A stretch of 64,000 nucleotides of DNA from Ilex aquifolium (GCA_951799425.1 OX637398.1:22144270-22208269); one strand, 5' to 3'; shown: positions 12,301-23,608, counted from the stretch's first letter. The notes: a model not told the origin generated them from the letters alone. A program made the numbers and translations.

Positions 12301-13307
12301 ACCTCCAACATCTATTATCGAGTGAATGGAAGATGTGCTAACCGTGGTCCTCATTGTGGGAAGCAATAAATAATCAAGTACAAATAAAACAAATATACGC
12401 TTGAACTCAACAGAATTATCCTTCATTTCAAATAATCTACCCTCTAGAACTTTCAAAGGAATAACCTTGAGTCCCTTGAACAACGATTCACATAACTCAA
12501 TTATTCTATCAGGGGCCCCGCTCCTCTCCACATCTAGCCCTTCATTTTTTTCAGTCCCATTATCAACTCAACATTTACAGGAGAGAACTTCAACAATTTT
12601 CCATACACATTGAGTGCACAACCTTCCGGATCAAAGCACTCCACTAACCATGCACACAAATCTCTCTTTATTTGTTTACATTTAAGGTTTAACACTTCAC
12701 CCAAACCAATTTCTTCAACACCACGTCGTTGTTCTTCACTTAACTTTTCTATTATCTTGATGACCATGTTTGGTGAACATCTTGTGCTCAGCTTGACCTT
12801 CATAATATCAGAAAAATACATATACATATTATGTACTGTTTTCTATGTATAAGTGCACATATATATGCCTTTCCAAACAAAATTCAAATTACCCCATTGC
12901 AGTTCTTCATGTTTCCTTTCAAACGCTCGTATTCCAACTTTGATGAATTCGCCAAATCTATGTATTTTCCTTTGTCAACATCAGTCATCTTACGCCATTG
13001 CAGAGCACAATCTTTCATTACCTGAAATTACTTCCATTACACTTGATAAACATGACTTCGCCAAATTACAAAGACTAACACGTTAAATATACATACCTGA
13101 TTTTTTGTTTTCGCTTCTTCCCCACCTTCTTTTCTCTTTAAATTCTCTTTGCTGCATATGGAAGCAAATGTTAAAGATTTAATCTACATCTTTAACCTAC
13201 ATCCACGTCGATCATTATGCCAAATACCAAGTGACTCACCAGTAATAAATCCAGGCGGTTGATGGCCGATGTATTTTATTTGCATCCCTTTTACATTCGA
13301 TGTACAT
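9320..13307 (-). CDS. HMG-box / DUF1985-like / Ulp1 (C48) protease gene
   Basis: I read 15 exons on the minus strand with GT-AG borders: 13307-13240, 13151-13097, 13021-12893, 12797-12190, 12093-11944, 11873-11775, 11697-11230, 11159-11061, 10968-10867, 10774-10661, 10584-10463, 10381-10297, 10136-9909, 9848-9537, 9454-9320. Phases agree throughout except in exon 4, which is one base short in an A7 run at 12545-12551. Predicted product is about 924 aa. Exons 1-3 form an HMG box. Exons 4-5 resemble the DUF1985/plant-mobile-like region found in plant Ulp1-type proteins (RDLCAWLVECFDPEGCALN, then TLPRIAAW). Exon 7 is a polar linker ending KRKPSKWLKSPYV. Exon 14 is the Ulp1 cysteine protease. Such genes are often spread by DNA transposons, but no terminal repeats were found, so host or transposon origin is open. 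The first ATG is the least certain point. Confidence 0.75.
9537..9848 (-). other. Ulp1/C48 protease catalytic exon
   Basis: Encodes 104 residues with the full catalytic set in order: His in NLHWYLCMIDV, Asp in VVLLDSMPL, Gln and Cys in PRQDNGHDCGMFV. This H-D-Q-C arrangement defines Ulp1/SENP peptidases, which cleave SUMO or related modifiers. All four catalytic residues are present, so the domain looks competent. Confidence 0.85.
12893..13307 (-). other. HMG-box domain over three exons
   Basis: Exon 1 encodes the basic start of an HMG box (KRDANKIHRPSTAWIYY), exon 2 a charged helix (KENLKRKEGGEEAKTKNQ), and exon 3 the long C-terminal helices (VMKDCALQWRKMTD, then KYIDLANSSKLEYERLK). Junction phases 2 and 0 join cleanly, with one codon split as TG|C. 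The length of about 75 residues and the W/K/Y/EY pattern fit HMGB-type boxes, which bind and bend DNA without strong sequence preference. Confidence 0.72.
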
Positions 13308-13680
13308 CTTCTTTACCCTGAGTATAATATGTCTTCTATTACAACTTGAATATGTCCCAATGTTACACAGCATAACAGAAAAAAAATTTCGGTACTTACA
13401 TGGATATTGCTTCAATCGAATGCACATACACGATTATAATGTATCAAACTACCGTCAAACGCGACTAACAACAACAATGGACTGCTCCGGCATCGCTTAC
13501 AGTCGTCGCCCTGCTTTTGGAAGGATTTGGTGGGGGAGTATAGCGTAGTGATGAAGGTAATAGTGTTGTTGGCGGGATCATCTGGGCGGGATACATTCAA
13601 AGTGGGAGGGAAAACAATTATTTAATAATTTTGTTGTCCATCATGCTGGGGTCCACATTTCCCTCTACAGGAGTAGCAAA
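13308..13680 (-). promoter_or_regulatory. 5' flank of the HMG-Ulp1 gene
   Basis: Upstream region of the gene. An acceptor-like TACTCAG|GG at 13319-13317 precedes exon 1, so a non-coding first exon may lie further upstream. A short frame at 13412-13600 (minus) has no recognisable domain. No clear TATA box was chosen. Confidence 0.35.
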
Positions 13681-13689
13681 TCATGTGGG

Positions 13690-13775
13690 CAAAATAAGAT
13701 CGATCGTTATTAAATAAGATCGATCGTTATTAAATAAGATCGATTGTAACTAAATAAGATCGATCATACGCTTCC
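13690..13775 (+). repeat. 22-bp direct repeats with GATCGATC
   Basis: Four consecutive near-copies of AAATAAGATCGATCGTTATT, the third and fourth diverged, at the left edge of the block. Confidence 0.85.
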
Positions 13776-13989
13776 TTATTTGATATCACCAATGCAATGT
13801 ATATCATGTTAGGATCGATCTTTATTATTATGATCAATCCCAATTCCCCATTCCCCCCTATGAAAGACGCCCCCCCCAGTAAGGTTGTAACACAAATAGG
13901 AAAAAAAAAGCCCCCTTAGATCGATCATGTAAATTTATGATCGATCGTCTTTGCCCTTTCTTGTAATAACCTTGTCTTTATTTTAAAGG

Positions 13990-14760
13990 GTAACTTTACC
14001 ACTATAGGTGTTAATCATATTCTTACGAGTGGTAATCCTACCTCAAACGGTACTAACCTTACATCAACATGTAGTACTCTTACATCAACTTGTTGTAACC
14101 TTACTACAAAATGTTTTAACCTCACCCCTAAATATTACAACATTACCTCTCCATGTAGTAACCTGACAACAATTTGTTATAACCTCACCCATAACGATTA
14201 CATCTTTCCCACCTACACGAGTAATTTTACCTTTATCCATTGTAAGTGTTCCTTTTTTGTCAATAAACTTACTTTTCTTTCTATTGGTAACTTTACCTCA
14301 ATAGGTGGTAATCTTATTATTAAAATTGTAATCCTACCTACAAACGTAGTAACCTTACCTCTCCATGTTATAACCTCACCCCTAAAGGTTACCTCTTTGC
14401 CATTGACAGCAATTATTTAACCTTTATGCATTGTAACGCTCCCTCAATAGTGGATACACTTACCTTTCAATGGGTAACTTATCCTAAGTAGGTGATAACT
14501 TTATTTTTAATATTGTCATCTTCCCTGTAGCATTTGTAACCTTACATCAATGTGTAGTAACCTTTCATCAAAATGTTATAACCTCACCCATAACAATTAC
14601 CTCTTTGCCACTGATTGGAGTAATTTCACCATTATTTGTAATAACCTTCCCTCTATTATACATAACCTTGCCAATTAATGGATAACTTATTTCACATCAC
14701 CTGTAAACCTACTAATCAAACTTGTAATCTTTCCTACAAAATTGTAACCTAACTTTTAAT
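13990..14760 (+). repeat. 21-bp minisatellite, first copy
   Basis: Degenerate units of the form AACCTTACATCAACATGTAGT follow one another at a strict 21-bp period between about 14050 and 14210, with looser copies on either side. Because 21 is a multiple of three, one frame stays open and reads as a heptapeptide repeat of NLTxxxx type. This is taken as a by-product of the period. Confidence 0.75.
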
Positions 14761-15116
14761 GTCCATAACATTCAATCATAAGATCGATCTTACATAATTT
14801 AAATAGAACACGGACCTAAGATCGATCGTACATATTTAAGATCGATCATAGTATTCATTATTTTGATCTCAACATGCACTGTATATCCTTTTAGGATCGA
14901 TCTTTTTTTGTTCATGATTGATCCCAATTCCACATTCCCCCCATAACTTACCTCTACCGGTATGATCGATCATGTGAATTTACGATCGATCTTATATACC
15001 CTTTCTTGTAACCTCACCACTAAATGTTACCTCTTTCCAACCGAGAGGAGTAACTTTACCTTTATGCATTGTAAGTGTTCCTTTTTAGTCTATAAACTTA
15101 CCTTTATTTTAATGGG

Positions 15117-15895
15117 TAACTTTACCTCTATAGGTGTTAACCTTATTTTTACGAGTGGTAATCCTACCTCAAACGGTACTAACCTTACATCAACATGTAG
15201 TACCCTTACATCAACTTGTTGTAACCTTACTACAAAATGTTTTAACCTCACCCCTAAATATTACAACATTACCTCTCCATGTAGTAACCTGACAACAATT
15301 TGTTATAACCTCATCCATAACAATTACATCTTTCCCACCTACACGAGTAATTTTACCTTTATTCATTGTAAGTGTTCCTTTTTTATCGATAAACTTACTT
15401 TTCTTTCCATTGGTAACTTTACCTCAATAGGTGGTAATCTTATTATTAAAATTGTAATCCTACCTACAAACGTAGTAACCTTACCTCTCCATGTTATAAC
15501 CTCACCCCTAAAGGTTACCTCTTTGCCACTGACAACAATTATTTAACCTTTATGCATTTTAACTCTCCCTCAATAGTGGATACACTTACCTTTCAATGGG
15601 TAACTTACCCTAAGTAGGTGATAACTTTATTTTTAATATTGTCATCTTCCCTGTAGCATTTGTAACCTTACATCAATGTGTAGTAACCTTTCATCAAAAT
15701 GTTATAACCGCACCCATAACAATTACCTCTTTGCCACTGATTGTAGTAATTTCACCATTATTTGTAATAACCTTCCCTCTATTATACATAACCTTGCCAA
15801 TTAATGGATAACTTATTTCACACCACCTATAAACCTACTAATCAAACTTGTAATCTTTCCTACAAAATTGTAACCTAACTTTTAATGTCCATAAC
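15117..15895 (+). repeat. 21-bp minisatellite, second copy
   Basis: Near-identical to the array 1126 bp to the left. An open frame of 194 codons (14962-15546) runs through it with repeats such as NLTSTCS and NLTTKCF. It has no known domain and no gene-like context, so it is annotated as repeat, not gene. Confidence 0.75.
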
Positions 15896-16012
15896 ATTCA
15901 ATCATAAGATCGATCTTACATAATTTAAATAGAACACAGACCTAAGATCGATCGTACATATTTAAGATCGATCATAGTATTCATTATTTTGATCTCAACA
16001 TGCATTGTATAT

Positions 16013-16480
16013 CCTTTTAGGATCGATCTTTTTTTGTTCATGATCGATCCCAATTCCACATTCCCCCCCCCCCCCCCATAGGCAAGCCGCTCCCCCAGTA
16101 AGGTTGTAACATATGTACAGGAAAAAATTTTAATTAGATCGATCATGCTCTTGTATGATCCATCTTAATTATCCTTTTTTAAGGATCGATCTTTTTTGTT
16201 CATGATCGATCCCAATTCCACATTCCCCCCCATAGGCAAGCCGCTCCCCCAATAAGGTTGTAACATATGTACAGGAAAAAAATTTAATTAGATCGATCAT
16301 GTTCTTGTATGATCCATCTTAATTATCCTTTTTTAAGGATCGATCTTTATTGTGTATAATGGATCCCAATTCCCCATTCCCCCCGTAGGCAAGACGCTAC
16401 CCCAGTAAGGTTGTAACATAAGTACAAAAAAAAAATTTATTTAGATGGATCATGTGTATGTACGATCGATCTTAAATATC
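16013..16480 (+). repeat. about 160-bp tandem repeats with poly-C box
   Basis: Three successive units, each with AGGATCGATCTTT, a GATCGATCCC-like site, CCCAATTCC, a C-run (longest at about 16064-16078), AGGCAAG, AAGGTTGTAAC and TAGATCGATCATG. The third unit, from about 16338, is the most diverged. Confidence 0.8.
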
Positions 16481-16886
16481 CGTTTACTCACCGGCTAAGC
16501 AAGTTATAGGTTTACAACACATGCTGACCAAAAAAAAAAAAAAAATTTAAATCATCATATCAATGGTTCTGCACTAATGACCAGAACATCAACGGCTCCC
16601 AGGAGATATTCGGTACCGTACCGCATTTTGACCAGGCGGTACCATAGCCTGCGCCTTTTTATATACAATGGGGAGAAGAAAGGAAGAGGAGTCATGACCC
16701 ATTGTCTACTCAATTTACCTAACTGAATATATTAATTAAATGGAGGATATGAAAAGGTGGGAAAATATATTACCATATTATAGATTATAGTTATGGAGTT
16801 ATTAAATGATACATAATTGTCTTTATATATTTTTATAAGGGTAATATAGGAATTTAAAGGTTTTTCATGTATCTTGACATTTAGAA
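16481..16886. other. spacer without recognisable gene
   Basis: Contains a poly-A run (about 16530-16546), a patch with GGTACCGTACC and GGCGGTACC near 16610-16645, and AT-rich sequence. No coding frame or terminal repeat was recognised. Confidence 0.5.
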
Positions 16887-16962
16887 GTAGTATAGATAAA
16901 CAACTATAAAAGCTATGTTTGTCAATCGAGTAGGTGATCACCAATTAGCTCTTGGAATTTCA

Positions 16963-17009
<47 letters not shown>

Positions 17010-17300
17010 TAAAGAAACGATGAGTATTTTATTCATTGCAAATAGGAAACATCATGTAGGAGGGTAGGTATTGCTTTTCACAGGTGTCAATTCCTTTCTG
17101 GTTTATACACTTTTAGGAGGATAAACAACTATAAAAGTTATGTTTTTCAATTGAGTAAATGATCATGAATTAGCTCTTGGAATTTCAAATTGTCTTACTC
17201 TCATTTTTTTTTTGATAAAGAAACGATGAGTATTTTATTCACCGCAAATAGGAAGCATCACTACAAAAAATATGGACACACATCCCTCTATGTACAAGAA
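16887..17300. repeat. tandem duplication carrying a LINE 3' tail
   Basis: Two copies about 232 bp apart share GATAAACAACTATAAAAG, then ATTAGCTCTTGGAATTTCAA, then the reversed LINE tail AAAGAAACGATGAGTATTTT. In the left copy the T-run is replaced by a (CT)n tract at 16966-17006. Confidence 0.75.
16966..17006. repeat. (CT)n microsatellite
   Basis: About 20 uninterrupted CT units. Confidence 0.95.
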
Positions 17301-17447
17301 TCTGTAATAACTATATCAGATTTAGCTACACAATTGGCAACATTGTTTTCTATTCTTCAGGTCCACGATGCCGAGAAGCTGGCAAAGCTATTTGCATAAT
17401 TGTTGATTTGATCCACAAACTTGCCCTCTTCTGATAAGTCAGCCTTA
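17205..17447 (-). pseudogene. LINE RNase H end and 3' tail
   Basis: The minus strand reads RNase H-terminal text of L1 type (for example ENNVANCVAKSDI) followed by 3' UTR and a poly-A tail. It continues the RNase H fragment that resumes at 23904 beyond the gypsy insertion. Confidence 0.75.
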
Positions 17448-17452
17448 CCACG

Positions 17453-17733
17453 TGATGTAGATTAGAAAATGAAGAATTAGGGATGAGAAGAGAAGAAGAA
17501 GAAGAAGGGATGAAAAAGAGAGAATTTGAGAAGGAAGCAATGTCAATATTCAGTAATAATCAAAAGTCCCCAAAACAAATATCATATCCCCTATGTATAT
17601 AAGGGAAGTACAAACCCTAAAGCAAATAAATAGTCAAAAATGACCACTAAGCCCCTGAAAAGCAAAAATGACAAATAACTCCTAATCCTAACGTCTGCAC
17701 CTACTATAACGAAATACAATCCAATTTCTATCA
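17453..17733 (-). repeat. 3' LTR of the gypsy element
   Basis: Begins TGATGTAGATTAG and ends TTTCTATCA on the plus strand. It pairs with the copy at 23624-23898. The element is in reverse orientation, so this is its 3' LTR. Confidence 0.9.
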
Positions 17734-18280
17734 TTTCCTCCGGCTGAAAGAACTCACATCCGAAGAGATATAATCATGATAATGCTCTAGAAGATTAGGG
17801 TCAAGCTGACGAAACTCCTCCTTAGTAATCCATGAAGCATTAGTCTTTGGACTGTCTCGCCACCGAACAAGATAACGACAATACCCTCCATCCGAAGAGC
17901 TAACAATTTGATCCTTAAGTACATCTGCAATCTGGTCATGCAACTGTGGTGGAAATGGTGGAAGAACAAGAACTGTAGGTGATGCTGATGACGAAGTGAC
18001 TCCACCTGTAGGAACACCTGTTGGCAACATGGGAAGGCTCAAAAGTACCATGATAAAGAACCAAGTCCTACACGTTGAAAATAGGACTAATACTCATATT
18101 CGAAGGTAAGTCAAGGTGATATGCATCAGGTCCAAGCTTACGAAAAATACGAAAAGGGCCAGTGGCTCGAGCATGTAACTTTTTGAAGAAATTTTTAGGG
18201 TAATGTTCAGGACGCACACGAACCATGACATAATCTCCCATAATAAATTCTTTATTCCTACGGTGAACATCATCAGTCAA
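17734..18280 (-). mobile_element. integrase C-terminus and chromodomain-like tail
   Basis: Contains CRYLVRWRDSPKTNASWI, a chromodomain-like pattern usual at the integrase C-terminus of chromoviruses, and upstream the typical VMVRVRPEHYP segment. Part of the gypsy fossil. Confidence 0.75.
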
Positions 18281-18299
18281 TTTAAAATTCTCATTATTT

Positions 18300-19400
18300 A
18301 ATGTAATTTTTTGTCTTATGTCGGCACGTAGATCACGAATATGTTGGGTAAAAGCTTTGGCAGAGTGTGAAGGGCGGGAATCAGGAGGTAAAGGTAGTAA
18401 GTTAATAGGCTATCTAGGGGAATGGCCTAAAACAATCTCAAAAGGGGATTTACCAGTCGACCTATTGACAGAGTTGTTATAGGCAAATTCAGCAATAGGC
18501 AACAACAAATCCCAATTTCCCATCTTCTCACCCACTAGACACCTAAGTAAATCCCCTAAGCTACGATTGACAAACTCAGTTTGTCCATCAGTTTGGGGAT
18601 GAAAGGAAAACTTATGACTAGCCCCAAAGAGCTTTCAAAGTATCTTCCAAAAATAACTCACAAACTTGACATCCCTATTAGACACAATAAAAATAGGCAA
18701 CCCATGTAGTCAGACGACCTCTCTAAAGAATAACTTTGCTACATGTGAGGCATCAGTAGACTTAGTGCAAGGAATAAAATGGGCCATCTTATAAAACTGA
18801 TTCACGATAACTAGAATGGAATCATGACTACGGGTTGTTTTAGGCAATCCTAAGACAAAATCCATACTAAGGTCTCTCCATGGTGTGTGTGGAACTAGAA
18901 ATGGTGTGAACAACCCAATGTTTTGTTTCCTAGCCTTTGCTAATTGATAAATGCGACACTGTTACACTATCCTAATAATATCATGTCTCAAAGTGGGCCA
19001 ATAAAACCTATGCTCAATAACTGCAAATGTCTTATCCGTACCAAAGTGTCCTGCTAGACCTCCCACATGTAATTTCCAAATTAAGAATTCCTTAAGTGAA
19101 GTACGGGGAATACATAGTCGTAACCCTCGAAAAAAGTGACCATCTTTAAGGAGGAAGTCAATGTACTCATGATGGTTATGAGCCTGAACATCTTGAAAAA
19201 TGATACCAAAGTCAGGACAAAAGGTATACTCATCTCTAACCCTATCAAATCCGATCACTTGGACAATCATAATCTGTAAAACAACAACTACACGGCTAAG
19301 AGCATCCGCAGGCTTGTTTTCTATGCCCGCTCGGTGGTGAAGAACAAAAGTATATTCCTGAAGGAACTCCACCAACCTATCGTGGTTAACACTCAATTTT
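18300..19400 (-). mobile_element. integrase region of the gypsy fossil
   Basis: Zinc-binding lead (HVGGLAGHFGTDKT ... FYWPTLRHDI) and the start of the catalytic core (PWRDLSMDFVLGLPKT). Fossil, broken. Confidence 0.8.
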
Positions 19401-19605
19401 CTCTATGAGTGAAGGTATTTTAATGTCTGATGATCAAAATATAACAAAAACTCATATGGCAATAGATAATACCTCCAATGGCGGAGAGCTTGCACAACCG
19501 CATAGAACTCTTTATCATATGTAGAATATTGTTGTTTAGCTTCATTGAGTTTTTCGCTGAAGTAAGCAATAGGATGACCCTCTTAACTCAAAACTCCACC
19601 TATCT

Positions 19606-20520
19606 TTACACCAGATGCACCACAGGCAACCTCAAACACCTTAGAAAAATTTGGGTGCTGAAGGACGGGTGCCTCTTCCATCTTGTGCTTAATTTCTTGA
19701 AAGGCTCTAATTGTAGCAAAAGTCCATTGAAACTTCTATTTTTCTTGCACTCTGTGATGGGTGCCATAATGAAACTAAACCCCTTAATAAATTTTCTATA
19801 GAAGGTGGCCAAGCCATGAAAGCTTCGAACCTCATAAATTGTTCTTGACTCTGGCCACTTCCTAATATCACTAATTTTTTCTGGGTCAGCTGCAATATCA
19901 TGTGCAGAAATAACAAATCTAAGGAAAAGAACTTGAGTTTTTATAAAAGAGCATTTCTTAAGGTTCACATAGAATTTTTCCACACGTAATGTCTGCAAAA
20001 CCTGTCGAAGATGATCCAAGTGCTCTTCGTTAGACTGACTGTAGATCAAGATGTCATTAAAATAGACCACCACAAATTTCCCTAGGAAAGGACGTAGTAT
20101 CTGAGTCATAACCCTCATAAATGTGCTAGGTGCATTAGACAATCCAAAAGGCATGACCAACCACTCATAAAGTCTATCCTGGGTTTTAAATGTAGTTTTC
20201 CATTCATCTCCTGGTCTAATTCGGATTTGATGATAACCACTGTGCAAATCAATTTTGGAGAACCAAAGTGCACCGGCCAAAAGGTCAAGCATATCCTTAA
20301 GTCTCAATATAGGAAATTGATACTTGACTGTAATTTTGTTAATGGCACGACAATTAACACACATTCTCCAAGAGCCATCTTTCTTAGGGATCAACAAAGT
20401 AGGGACAACACATGGACTAAGACTAAGATGAACAGATCCCTTTTGCAAAATTTCGTCTACTTGATTTTGTAGTTTAGTACGCTCAGTGGGATTCATACGA
20501 TAATGGGGAAGGTTAGACAA
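19606..20520 (-). mobile_element. reverse transcriptase region of the gypsy fossil
   Basis: Gypsy RT signature in order: [63 protein letters not shown]. RNase H follows. Part of the broken element. Confidence 0.9.
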
Positions 20521-20838
20521 CTAAGACCCTAGAACTAAGTCAATGGCATGCTGAACATCTCTCATAGGTGGCAACTCATCAGGTAGTTCCTTAGGAATCA
20601 CATCGTGGAGCTCTCTCAATAAACTATCAACCTTAGGCAAAAGATCGTCCTTAGGCAAAAGATCGTCCTTAGATTCCAAAGGACTCTGGAAAACTTATTT
20701 GACAACTAGAACTACCACTATGCTAGACTTTTTTCTCTCTTTTTCAAACTCCCTATGGGTCAAGATGTGAAGATCTTTCTTGTGAATTTTCTGGGAAGAT
20801 GACCTATGCTTTGAATTATTACCTTCTGAGGGTTTTAG

Positions 20839-22231
20839 CTAGATGGTTTTCCCATTGTGATTAAAAACATAGGTATTTTCTCTCTCATAGTTTGTCACAT
20901 CTAGATCAAAAAGCCACAGACGACCTAACAAGACATGAGCAACATCCTTGGGTAACACATCACACCATATATGATCAGAGTAGTCACCCATCTGAATAGG
21001 GACCAAACATCTCTGTGAGACTAGTAAGGAGGTCTTATCAACCCATGCAACCTTATAAGGTTGTAGGTGTGGCTTTGGCTTAAGTTGCAACTGAGCGACA
21101 ACCAACTTAGAGATGACATTTAATGAACTTCCCCTATCAATGCCGACCTTGCAAACTTGACCGCCACATTGGACTAAAGCATGGAAAATGTTGGTGGTTT
21201 CCATGTTTTTGTGCTTGACAGGGTGGATAAGATACATCACATGACACTAACACGGGTGTCGTCATTCTGCCATTCTTCCTCATCTAAATGATCAATTTAT
21301 TGGTCAACATCCTCTCCTTCAAGTGAATCCCCTAACCATTGGTAAATGGTCAAGGTACACTAAGGGCACTGTGAAGTAATATGACCCTTGTCATGACAAC
21401 GTGACACTCTATGGAAGAACTATCCTGGCGAGAACCTGTCAGTGTAGAGTCTCGACCCCTAGTGGCATTACCTCTCGAGTTGGGGTAAGTGTTACCCCTA
21501 GATGTGATACGCCCCGATTGGGTGACGCCTTGAGACCTATCAAATGAGACTGACCTTAATGGTTGAAACTCTTCAGTTTGAGAAGGCATGAGCTGCTGAA
21601 AGGGTGGCCTAAGGTATTTTTCAATCTCTAAGGTCTTATAATATGCTTCCTCAACCATTTCAAGAGAGTGTAAGTTAATCTCTCTTTTAATCTCAAATCT
21701 CAAGCCATTAATGAATTTTATAACTGTTACCCAAGGCTCTTCCTTTATGTCACATCTCATAAAGAGCTCCTCAAATCGAGCTAGATAATCAGTCATACTC
21801 GAGGTCAATTGACGCAAGTTCATCCACTTGTCCAAGAGTTGGCGCTTATAGTAACTAGGGAGATATTTATATTGCAATCTTTGTTTCATCTCAGCCCGCA
21901 AAGTAATGGGTTGTCCCTCTAAGCGTTCTTGTTCTCGTTAGACTCCTTGCCAATATCTCTTAGCCGAACCAACGAGTTTTATTTTGGCAAAACGAACCCG
22001 ATGGTCATCAAACATATCATACCAATCAAAATAGCCATCCATTTCATCCAACCAATCTAAGGAAACAACAGGATCTAACCTACCATCAAATCTAGGAGCA
22101 TCCACTTTGACTCTTTGCGTGATATCCCTAGATTCTTCATGGACATGCCTATGTCGAGGATTATGGTAACGCGGAGGGGAAGGCTTGTTGTATCTGACAT
22201 GTGGTCGTAAGGGCTCACGATAACCATCCAT
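20839..22231 (-). mobile_element. gag and protease region of the gypsy fossil
   Basis: Protease-like segment with GIDRGSSLNVIS and HVLLGRLWLFDLDV, preceded in element direction by a retrotransposon gag core (LPSYYKRQLLDKWMNLRQ) and an N-terminal piece (PRFDGRLDPVVSLDWLDEMD). Fossil. Confidence 0.8.
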
Positions 22232-23608
22232 ATCACCTCTGCGGAATAGTCAGATATGACTACCTCAGCGAGATCCTCCTAAAAATTCCTACGACCTACG
22301 TTTCATCCAAAAATGACATTAGGAGGTGGCCTCCTATCTGGACACTAAACTCGACTCCCCTGACCTACATGCAGAGTGGGTAGGACACCTTTACATGAGT
22401 CAATTGGATTTATCAGGATAGACAAGTGCCTAACATGGTGTGCCTGTCTGAACTTAGGTGAAACTGGTGACTCCCCTTGGTCATCCTCTATTGGAAGTTT
22501 CTCAATAAACTTAGTCAATTGGGCTATTGAGTAGTAAATTGAGAAAGTCGTTGCCCCAATCCTTTAACTTCATCACGTAATAAGTCGACTAAATGTTTAG
22601 TGTCGATCATATCAATGGTGATTCCAATGCAGTATGGGACTCTGAAAGCACACGAAGGGTCATAGTGAAAACTATAAATCAATGCATGGTCACACACAAG
22701 AACAAGCTTATTGTGAAGAGACTCAAATAAACGTGAGAAAAGCAACAATGGGTGTAGTAAAGAATTGAACAAGCTAAGTTATGAAGGCAGTGTATGGGAA
22801 AAACAAACAAAGTAAGTTTGGGTAAGAATGTTTTTATTTTTTTTTGACTTACCAACAAATATAAATACTAGTCAGCAATTGTCAACAAAGAGAACTCATA
22901 CCTGGTGGTATATACAACTCCAAGAGGATACTTTGACAATTTAGAGGATGATCCTGCAAATTCTGGAACTTTTTGGGGTGTTTTTGCAATTTTTAGAAAT
23001 TCTGGAATGATGTTTCTGTAATTTTTTAGAACTTCTGGGGGTGATTCTATAATTTTTTAGATCTACTAGGGATGTTTCTATAATTCTGGAACTTTTGAAT
23101 AAAATTTCTATGATTTTTAGAACTTCTGGGGGTGATTCTGTAATTTCTACAACTACTGGGGATGTGTTCTGCAATTTTTGAGACTACAGGGGCAGTTCTG
23201 CTTTTCGGCTAACACAAACCTGGGATTTCTAGAAATTTTTTTTTTTTATTAGAGATGGGTCAAAATCAAATGGATCTAGATCGGGTTGCTCCAATTTAAA
23301 ACCTGGAGGTTTCTTCTTCACGAAGCTTAAAGGGTTACAGTGTAACCCTAGATGCTCTCTCCACACAGATGATGCAGTGGTGGCAAAGTAGCAGCAAGAT
23401 TAAATGGTGACCCAGACTCCAACGAATTCCAACAGCGACGACGAATTCCAACCTCGTGATTGATTGTAACTGATGATGAAGATGGCACACAATGAAGATG
23501 GGAGATGATAAACAGTGCAGACGATGACGACTACAAAAATTTGGGTTTCTGATTTGGTGACAAAAATGACTGAATTTATTTGGAGAATGAGTGGTGGATT
23601 GAAGTTAG

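Larger units (their letters stand above)
13680..16480. repeat. composite satellite-like block (GATC and TAACC modules)
   Basis: Two modules alternate. Module M is rich in GATCGATC, carries a poly-C box, and shares phrases such as CCCAATTCC and AAGGTTGTAAC. Module T is a degenerate 21-bp array. The order is M (13690-13960), T (13990-14760), M (14775-15000), T (15117-15895), then M repeated at about 160-bp steps (15905-16480). Equivalent points recur 1126 bp apart (13990 and 15116; 14780 and 15906), so the M-T unit is tandemly duplicated with only scattered differences. About 23 GATCGATC sites lie in 2.8 kb. No transposase or other protein family was recognised inside it. Confidence 0.85.

Noticed and set aside
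14962-15546. 194-codon frame as a possible secreted N-glycosylated repeat protein
   Set aside because: The heptads follow exactly from the 21-bp DNA period, there is no signal peptide or gene context, and the array is clearly repetitive DNA.
13690-16480. CRISPR-like array
   Set aside because: Repeats are neither of constant length nor separated by unique spacers, and the context is a plant genome.
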